Below, one piece after another: positions 56,655-64,000 of a stretch of DNA of 64,000 nucleotides (position 1 is its first letter; each line of letters opens with the position of its first letter). The stretch is from Prostheceraeus crozeri (Eukaryota > Platyhelminthes > Polycladida > Euryleptidae): positions 1 through 64,000 of the forward strand of contig CAJQUW010012922.1 in the NCBI GenBank assembly GCA_907163375.1, in the 5' to 3' direction. The translations under genes and the position numbers were made by a program. Below the pieces are notes generated by a model. The model saw only the letters and a list, made by a program, of their open reading frames with translations, was not told the DNA's origin and made no database searches.

Positions 56655-56880
56655 AATCGGTAGAATCGGCGACCGCAGCTACCTACAGGCGACCGCACCT
56701 CATCTGCTAGGCGACCGCTGGTAGACCTCCGGGCGACTGCGCTCCGGCTCTTAAGGCGACCGCCTCAGGCAGTCAGGGCGGTGGACAAATAGGAATCCCC
56801 GGCGACGCTGAGGGCGACCTTTAGGCGACTCCGAAGGCGACTGACCATGGCGGTCGCGGCGACCGCTCTGGTTGATAGGG
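56655..56880 (-). repeat. Right GGCGACC-rich inverted end
   Basis: At least ten GGCGACC/GGCGACT motifs in about 215 bp, ending with TGGTTGATAGGG at the tip, inverse of the left end. Confidence 0.65.
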
Positions 56881-57006
56881 TAGTGATCAATTTTTATGAA
56901 AATCAATTTTCTGGGGTAGTTTTGCATGCATTTTTCGAATATGTTGTTGAAAAAATTCAAATATGTCAGGAAGTAGTCTCATCAGAAGTCAGACATGCTT
57001 TACGTG

Positions 57007-57330
57007 TTTATTATCAAGTAACACTCTCGCCTCACTTATGATTTATCAGACTTTTTGCTTTACTTGTTCCCTACCATAGGTTTGTTTGGTTTTGAATAAG
57101 TTCCCTGACTATTTTTCAACATATTCATCCTAATTTGAAAAGTAAACGCCATCTGTGTGTGTCAATATGTGTTTATTATTAAGTAACACTCTCGCCTCAC
57201 TTATGATTTATCAGACTTTTTGCTTTACTTGTTCTCTACCATAGGTTTGTTTGGTTTTGAATAAGTTCCCTGACTATTTTTCAACATATCTATCCATATT
57301 TGAAAAGTAACAGACATCTGTAAAAAAAAT
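57007..57330. repeat. 163-bp tandem duplication
   Basis: Two copies, each beginning near TGTTTATTAT and containing TAACACTCTCGCCTCACTT (57019 and 57184) and ATTTATCAGACTTTTTGC. The same 19-mer occurs at 49227, left of the GGCGACC element. Confidence 0.88.
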
Positions 57331-57516
57331 AATTACAGTTTATGATAGAACAGAACGTGTTCTTGTTGACATTCATGTTGACATTCATTTCTTGTTGTTC
57401 TTCTTTGAGCAGTGCATTATATACTTTCCTAATTGACAATTCTTCGATTTTAAGCTCATAAGTCATCAATATTAATGTCATCACTGCAAATTAATTGAAA
57501 GAATTTAGATAATATA

Positions 57517-57674
57517 GGGGCTATTCACATATTACGTCACGCAAATTTCGACGTTTTTCGAAACCCACCCATCCCCTCGTCACATTTCGTCACGCTAGGA
57601 TGAACACTCCCTAACTAATTTCGTCACGCTAAACCAAATGAAGCCCTCCATTTTTCATCCCACTGAACGGCCCC
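57517..57674. mobile_element. Small MITE, 158 bp
   Basis: It begins GGGGCTATTCA and ends TGAACGGCCCC, with ATATA outside both ends (57512-57516 and 57675-57679). It contains three ACGTCACGC/TCGTCACGC words. The GTCACGC-rich style is common among short metazoan DNA elements. Family not assigned. Confidence 0.7.
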
Positions 57675-58837
57675 ATATACAACGTTATAAAATTCAAATA
57701 CCTTACATTTTCATCGAAAATGATATGTTTAACCCTAAAAAATATGACTTGTTATCAATTTTTTGATTGTACAATTACATAACCACTTATAACCAACAGT
57801 GTATTAGCATAAAACCGTTTTTACACATTCTTGTTTAAAAATAAAATATTAATTTAAATTGTTTTATGGAAGAATTGTATTATCTTATGAACTCTTAAAT
57901 TAAAACAAAATTTCCAAGAAATCAGCTGATTAATGTAACAAGTTAATACCTCAAATTCCTGACTTTTTTTCCTGAGACAGACCAGAATATCTAGAAAAAA
58001 TACGGTATTTACAAACACACTGATAAATTACATAAATGTACTTTGTCATTAAATAGGTAGCTGCCTATTTTGTAGTAGGAAATTTTATAGTTGCCGGTAA
58101 GAAGTCTTACATAAACGGCTTAACTGCGAATCGGCGAATTTGGCTCCCTGGATAGATTTATAAAATATTGAAATTTGCCGCAAATGGCAAGACATTTTTG
58201 ATTTTCTTTCGAAATTGAAGTTAAACAGCCAACAACTGTGGTTGACTCATAGTGAGTGAACAGCTGAGCGTTAATTTTAAAAATTCCTACAGTATGTATT
58301 ACATGAGAAGTGTGCATCCAAACTTCCTAACGAAAACAAATAGGAAGTTAGCATTTGTCGCAATAAAATACATCTTTTTCTAAAGCTATATGCATTGCAT
58401 CCTTGCTCTCCACTGCTTTTGCATGCCCTATTGAGGGTAACCTAGTCGACGTAATGCGTCTTCGCGCTTAACGAGGGAAATTTTCACACTCCATTCAAAC
58501 GAACGCTCACTGTCCCTTCCCAACCATTGTTCTCCTCACATGACATGGAACCTGCAATGACGTCACGGCAAATGACGAACCACTGATTTAAAGATAGATG
58601 TAATCGCCTTGTATGGGAGGCGAAGTTATTGTTAAACTGTTTCTTGTCTTCATCTGAACCACACGCCTTATCTTGAGGTTTGTATGAAACCGAATTGCTT
58701 TTTGTGCTGATTAACAACCATAAGTAACTATAATAGCATCATGTTCTCACATTCTGACATAATTATCTTACTAATCAAGTTAAATCCAGAGAGATAAATT
58801 ACTAATCATACAATAAATCAATTAATTTATAAATATT
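57675..58837. other. Unassigned AT-rich DNA
   Basis: Nothing recognised. A minus-strand open frame at 58120-58317 and another at 58484-58717 have no motif. Confidence 0.45.
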
Positions 58838-59885
58838 TTCATGTGCTGAATCAATGTCTGGGATTGAGGCTGGCGGACCCCTGGACGAATTGTCTTTGAA
58901 TCATGCATTCGTGATACGAGCGTATATATATTTTCATGTGGTGAATCAATGTCTGTGCTTGAGCCTGGCAGACCCCTGGCCGAATTGTCTTTGAATCATG
59001 CATTCGTGATACGAGCGTATATACATGTATATTTTCATGTGGTGAATCAATGTCTGGGCTTGAGCCTGGCAGACCCCTGGCCGAATTGTCTTTGAATCAT
59101 GCATTCGTGATACGAGCGTATATATATTTTCATGTGGTGAATCAATGTCTGGGCTTGAGCCTGGCGGACCCCTGTCCGAATTGTCTTTGAATCATACATT
59201 CGTGATACGAGCGTATATATATTTTCATGTGCTGAATCAATGTCTGGGCTTGAGCCTGGCGGACCCCTGTCCGAATTGTCTTTGAATCATACATTCGTGA
59301 TACGAGCGTATATATATTTTCATGTGCTGAATCAATGTCTGGGCTTGAGCCTGGCAGACCCCTGTCCGAATTGTCTTTGAATCATGTATTCATGATATAT
59401 GTTCATGTGCTGAATCAATGTTTGGGCTTGAGCCTGGCAGACCCCTGGCCGAATTGTCTTTGAATCATGCATTCGTGATACGAGCGTATATACATGTATA
59501 TTTTCATGTGGTGAATCAATGTCTGGGCTTGGGCCTGGTGGACCCCTGTCCGAATTGTCTTTGAATCATGCATTCGTGATACGAGCGTATATACATGTAT
59601 ATTTTCATGTGGTGAATCAATGTCTGGGCTTGAGCCTGGCAGACCCCTGTCCGAATTGTCTTTGAATCATGTATTCATGATATATGTTCATGTGCTGAAT
59701 CAATGTTTGGGCTTGAGGCTGGCGGACCCCTGTCCGAATTGTCTTTGAATCATGCATTCGTGATACGAGCGTATATATATATTCATGTGCTGAATCAATG
59801 TCTGGGCTTGGGCCTGGTGGACCCCTGTCCGAATTGTCTTTGAATCATGCATTCATGATATATGTTCATGTGCTGAATCAATGAC
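58838..59885. repeat. Minisatellite, about 11 copies of a 93-100-bp unit
   Basis: Each unit has GAATCAATGTCTGGGCTTGA, then GACCCCTGTCCGAATTGTC, then TTTGAATCATGCATTCGTG, then ATACGAGCGTATATA. Length differences come from the TATA/TACATGTATA linker and from shorter units that replace the ATACGAGCG part with ATATGTTC. Confidence 0.95.
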
Positions 59886-60295
59886 TTTAACTTGATACTT
59901 TTGAAATTTTATATTTTCATGTTTTTTATTTATCTCAAGATGCACTGCACTAACGTTTTAGACGGTGAACACGGCGAATTTTATTGTGTTACTGGATTTT
60001 GAGTTTGAAGAAAATCAAGGCACCTAAGATTTTCAGAAAAGTGAAAGGGCTAACCTAACAGTCCGCGTGGCCACCCTCGAACGTAGATCTGAATTTTAAC
60101 TGAGAAAGCAAAATTCGAAAAATAACCCGTGCACAAGCTGGCACACCTGAAAATTAGGTAAAACATATGTTAGAAGTAAAAGATCTGGGGCACTTGAATT
60201 TCAAGATTACGGGACTAACTTCGTCTTAAAATCGGAGTTTTATTCGCATTTGTCTTGCTTCACTAGAATTTGTTGAAATTATTTACAGATCCATA
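59886..60295. other. Upstream region of the zinc-finger gene
   Basis: AT-rich; ends with ATTTACAG and a short leader before the ATG at 60296. This may be an intron or 5' UTR boundary. Confidence 0.45.
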
Positions 60296-63200
60296 ATGGA
60301 AGAGCAAGGAGGTAAGATATACAACTAAGTTCAACAGTTATGATGTTAATTGTTTGAATTTTGTTGATGTTACTGTTTGAGTCTTATCATAATAATTACA
60401 GTAAGAATTCGCCATCTTAGCTATTGTACCTTGACCTATATTAGAAGTTCGGGATTTAGGATATTGCTAAATGTGAGCCTAATCATGAGGTAAGTGTTTA
60501 GTTGCAGACATACTGATTGCCTGAGTCGTCGCGTTAGTTGGTTCAACGCTGGGTTATATCGTCTTCACATATAGCTCAAGTCAAAAAGAAAAGTCGTAGC
60601 TGATTATTGTGCAATTTGATTGTCACAGGCACACACAACTTGTTAAGGTGTTAATTTTCTATTTAGATGGCGGGTCCAGACTTCTTTACTTTAACCGGAA
60701 TTTACCGACTAAGAAATATGGCATGTAAATTTACCGACACCTACACTGTAAATAAACATCCTCCAAAAGTTTCAAAATATAACTGCACCAGTGTTTGAGG
60801 CTAGATGAGTCTCCCGACAGGAACCGACCCATGTACCCTTAACTTATCGTATCCTAACCTACCTTAGACCTAAGCCAGTGGGCTATCAACGCAGATGATA
60901 GTTGGCGAATGTCAAATGGATCGGTGTGGATATAAAATACGAATTATGTAATCTGTAGCCAAAACTAAGACAGCTATGGCAGTGAGACCAAGACGTATAC
61001 CCCCTATATGGACTACGCTGAGTTGAATGGTGAAAATTTTGCATGGCAGCCGTTGCTAGGTAACGCTTTTTCGCATAGCAAGCATGGCATTGAGACCAAG
61101 ACGTATACCCCCTATATCGGCTACGCTGAGTTAGGGAGATGGGGCAATACCTACTTCATAAGTTTGCAAATGAACTCATGTACTGAATTTGATAAAACTT
61201 GAATATTCTTGTAGCTCATCTGATTTCCAAACACAATTAGTCTAACGTAAGTAGACGAAAGTCAGAATATCACACCGAAAATGACTGTTACTGAAGTTTC
61301 GGTTTCGGTTGAAACCTTATTAAGGTACGATGTATATAGTTTCCAAATGCTCCAAATTATCTCCCTTCCATTACAGAACGTTCGAATAGAAATGAAAGGA
61401 TCGAAATCATCAACGTTGATCTTGATGCTGATGGACTTGGTACGGTCATTTCTGTTTTTGCATTAGACTCTCAATTGGTTTATATCATCTAATGTATTCT
61501 TTCTTTATATTTAAGGTGTTGGTACAATTACTAGAGCAAAAAAGCGAGTTGGAGCAAGGGGAAATCGCATGATCGTGAACAACTTACGAGGTACAAAATA
61601 AATCTATGTACTTCATAATTATTACCAGCATTTATCTTAATCCTTTCGTCAGTTAAGTTACGATAATAATAAGTCTGAGTTTGCATGCCTTCTTCAAAGA
61701 TACAAATTGGGCATGCATGCAATTCCGTTTTAAATAAACAATTAAGGAGCCATCATTATTCATGTTCCTTTCGCAAAATTCCTCAATTGATTTCTTTTTG
61801 TAAATTACTTTGGAATCATTGAGTAAATCGGTCTTGTCCTTCTTTGTTCAAATAAAAGTTACGGTACTTGAAAGTTTAGTAAAAGTAAATACAAAATAAA
61901 TACGTGAAAGCCTAAACCATAAACGTGTGACTTGAAAATTAACAGAACGATATTATAGTAGCTTCTCAGTGAAAACAAGTTATTTCTAAAGTAGGCCTAT
62001 ATAAAGAAGCTATATCTGTAAATAAAAAAATGGAAGATATTGGAAACAGTTTCTTAAAAGGCGAGTTGAAACGGGTTCGCCTTATGATACTGTCCCACAC
62101 AGAAATAAGTGAATCTAGTTGTAGCTTGAAATTGGATCGATTCTATGGATTTGATGAAGATAGTTCTTTAAAAAGGGCTGGAATATCGCATGCAGCTCAT
62201 CTTGCAATCTAAGAGGCAGTTGAAAGACGCTAGCTTGGAAGTATAGGATGTGGTGTGGCGACAGTTGTTTAAACATATCTTTAAGGCTTACTGCCAAACT
62301 TTTACTATAGTAAAAGCTTAATGTCATTATCTCTTGCTATGTACTTTTACGTGTTCATTATCCACAGTATACGAAACAACGGATGGAACAGGAAAGAGGC
62401 ATCACACCGATTGTCCCATATGTGGCAAAAGAGAAAGCTCGAGGAATCTGAGTCGGCATCTTCGTGCCCATAAATGGAACTCGGGCGAAATAAAAAGATT
62501 CACCTCAATAGCCTTCAAAAAGGTGAAAGAAACGGGTCCTACAAAAGATTTGGACGAATGCTCGATTTGTGGGATGCTAGTAAGTTTATCCTATCAGTCT
62601 CCTTTGGTGTTAATTAACATAAAACATTTATGTGTTCATTAGGTGTTGATGTTGTCAATTGTTTGGTGAATGTCTGAGGTTTTGCTATCCAAATGGCCAT
62701 TTTGCTACAATTTGAAAAAGCTTAAATTAATTATCTGACCCTCTTGTCCTTCTTCATTCTTCTTTCATTCTTGTTTTTCTTTGTATTTTCGCTTTGATTC
62801 TTCCCAAACACGTCTCACGAATGATTTTGGATAACTATTGGCTTTGAAGAGATTATGAAAAGACGTTAAAACCAGAGTCGGTATTATTTGCCTTACCATT
62901 ATGTTTTCTGCAGGTCACTCGGCTCTACACTCATCACAAAAGGCATCACAGTTACCGAGACGTGGACGGTCCGTCAACATCAGGGACTGCTGGTGCTGTC
63001 TTTGATGAAGACGAAATGATGTTGGAGACCGAACAAGAAAGTGTAAGTACTGATTATTTCCCGTTTATAAAACTTGTTAAAAACTTTGAAACCTTATTTT
63101 TTTCAGATTGACCCCGTAGCCAACTTGATTGACAATCGCCTGTCAACTAAATATGGACAACTTAACACTTTCAACAAACATGACAAGTACTGTTTCAACA

Positions 63201-63844
63201 CTACTGATGAAAATTGGCAAAGGCGCATTATAGCAATGATCTCTGACTACCACACAAGCCCGTACAGCAAAAACAAAGACCCAAATAGCCAGACCGTCAA
63301 GCAAACGAGGTCCAACCTGTCATTACGAATTAAAAAGGTAACTAAAAGGTCTTATCCAAAGATTATAGTCTTACCTAGATAATAAATTTTGATGTCAAAA
63401 ATCAAATGAGTTGAAGTTACTAAAAATTAAATCGCAAAAAAGATGATATCCTTTAGATTTTTTCAATGCTGACAAATTGATCAATATCAATCAATGATTA
63501 CTTGATGTCGTAAAATGAATTATCATACTACTACATCATACCTCCTAATTTTAATAACTCTTTATAATAAAAAGTCTGGTCAATGTATACGTTGCACAAA
63601 AACCAAAGGTGGTGTATGTATGAAAAATAAAACGTGCAACATGTGTCCTACAACCCTCATTGATCGCTATTGATTATATATTCATAAAATTCGAAATTTG
63701 TTTTATTTCAGTTGGCCATTATCTTGCGTCACTGTCCCGGCGTTCGGGAACTCCTTGATAGCGAGTTATTTTTATTCAAGGAATTGGATCACTCTTATCT
63801 ACCGTCATCAAAGTTGAAATTGTGCTCTGATTTCATCTCACTAG
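60296..63844 (+). CDS. C2H2 zinc-finger gene, first seven coding exons, continues past the window
   Basis: Exons join in phase throughout: 60296-60311 (MEEQG), 61377-61439, 61516-61590, 62368-62579, 62914-63042, 63107-63337 and 63712-63844, each with AG acceptor and GT donor. The product so far is about 250 residues. An acidic stretch (IINVDLDADG) is followed by a basic one (RAKKRVGARGNRM), a first finger DCPICGKRESSRNLSRHLRA, and a second finger CSICGML then RLYTHHKRHH, interrupted by an intron. After an acidic linker (DEDEMMLETEQES) comes a helical domain (NWQRRIIAMISDYHTSP, then LSLRIKKLAIILRHCPG). A helical domain after fingers, with an ISDYHTSPYS-like string, resembles the core-binding domain of tyrosine-recombinase-like proteins, so this may be a paralogue of the gene at 13.6-14.6 kb. 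That link is inference. Likely nuclear. Confidence 0.75.
60986..61135. repeat. Short direct repeat in intron 1
   Basis: GAGACCAAGACGTATACCCC recurs about 107 bp apart, each copy followed by CTATAT and a GCTACGCTGAGTT-like stretch. An open frame covers it but is not called a gene. Confidence 0.8.
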
Positions 63845-64000
63845 GTAAGACAATAAACTAAGGTTTATGTAACTAACGTAAAAATGTAATCATCTTTTTG
63901 TTGGTGAGAGAGAGGGAGAGAGAATATATTCATACGCTGCATAGACATGCACGTGCCTACCGTTAGATGAGGTGCTGCCATTATCGATTGTCTCCATTTT

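Larger units (their letters stand above)
49653..56880. mobile_element. Putative 7.2-kb non-autonomous element with GGCGACC-rich ends
   Basis: CCCTATCAACCA at 49653 and its inverse ending at 56880 are flanked by TA on both sides. Just inside each end is a GC-rich block densely filled with GGTCGCC/GGCGACC motifs in mirror orientation (49674-49825 and 56675-56870), standing out from AT-rich surroundings. No transposase is recognised in the 6.8 kb between, so it would depend on another element. The TA duplication is only 2 bp, so the boundary is less secure than for the other elements. The superfamily is not assigned. Confidence 0.55.

Noticed and set aside
1-64000. CRISPR array or prokaryotic operon
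   Set aside because: Tandem repeats here lack regular unique spacers, and coding is split by introns.

Overview
The window reads as AT-rich nuclear DNA of an intron-bearing invertebrate animal. Exons are short and bounded by GT..AG sites, there is no operon structure, and most recognisable coding sequence belongs to transposable elements. The phylum cannot be fixed from sequence alone. RAG1-like transposons, piggyBac, Tigger and this LINE type together would suit a marine invertebrate, but that is inference.

Layout. 0-2.3 kb: unassigned DNA, then repeats with runs of G. 2.34-6.50 kb: a TA-flanked short inverted-repeat element split by a decayed LINE; an uninterrupted sister copy lies at 20.86-21.30 kb. 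6.70-10.80 kb: a decayed piggyBac element between TTAA sites. 12.26-14.63 kb: exons of one or two genes, one resembling the catalytic half of a tyrosine recombinase. 14.68-35.44 kb: a 20.75-kb DNA transposon with 667-bp terminal inverted repeats and a 9-bp target duplication, carrying an intact 668-residue transposase, DUF4806-like cargo and nested elements. 38.35-40.65 kb: an apparently intact Tigger/pogo element about 30 bp upstream of a splice acceptor of a Lys/Glu-rich gene (40.69-41.48 kb). 42.2-43.2 kb: a broken DD37D mariner-type transposase. 44.315-47.897 kb: a complete-looking RAG1-like transposon. 49.65-56.88 kb: a putative 7.2-kb non-autonomous element with GGCGACC-rich ends. 58.84-59.88 kb: a minisatellite. 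60.30-63.84 kb: seven phase-consistent exons at the start of a C2H2 zinc-finger gene that runs off the window.

The most notable object is the RAG1-like transposon. Its single 762-residue open frame keeps the equivalents of the RAG1 catalytic D, D and E, the zinc-binding CxxC and HxxxxH, and a C-terminal CCHC knuckle. Its termini begin with CACAGTG, identical to the consensus V(D)J signal heptamer, and are flanked by a perfect 5-bp GC duplication, GGGGC. A second shared block, ATGAAATTTG, follows the heptamer after 20 bp at one end and 10 bp at the other, so the two ends differ by about one helical turn. No RAG2-like gene is visible between the ends. A second notable signal is a family of three exactly 75-nt hairpins (10.02, 37.69 and 51.97 kb) whose outer stem is conserved while inner stems vary in a mostly compensated way.

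Apart from the terminal zinc-finger gene and a few exon-like pieces, no ordinary host gene is recognised. The window is best described as a nested transposon cluster.
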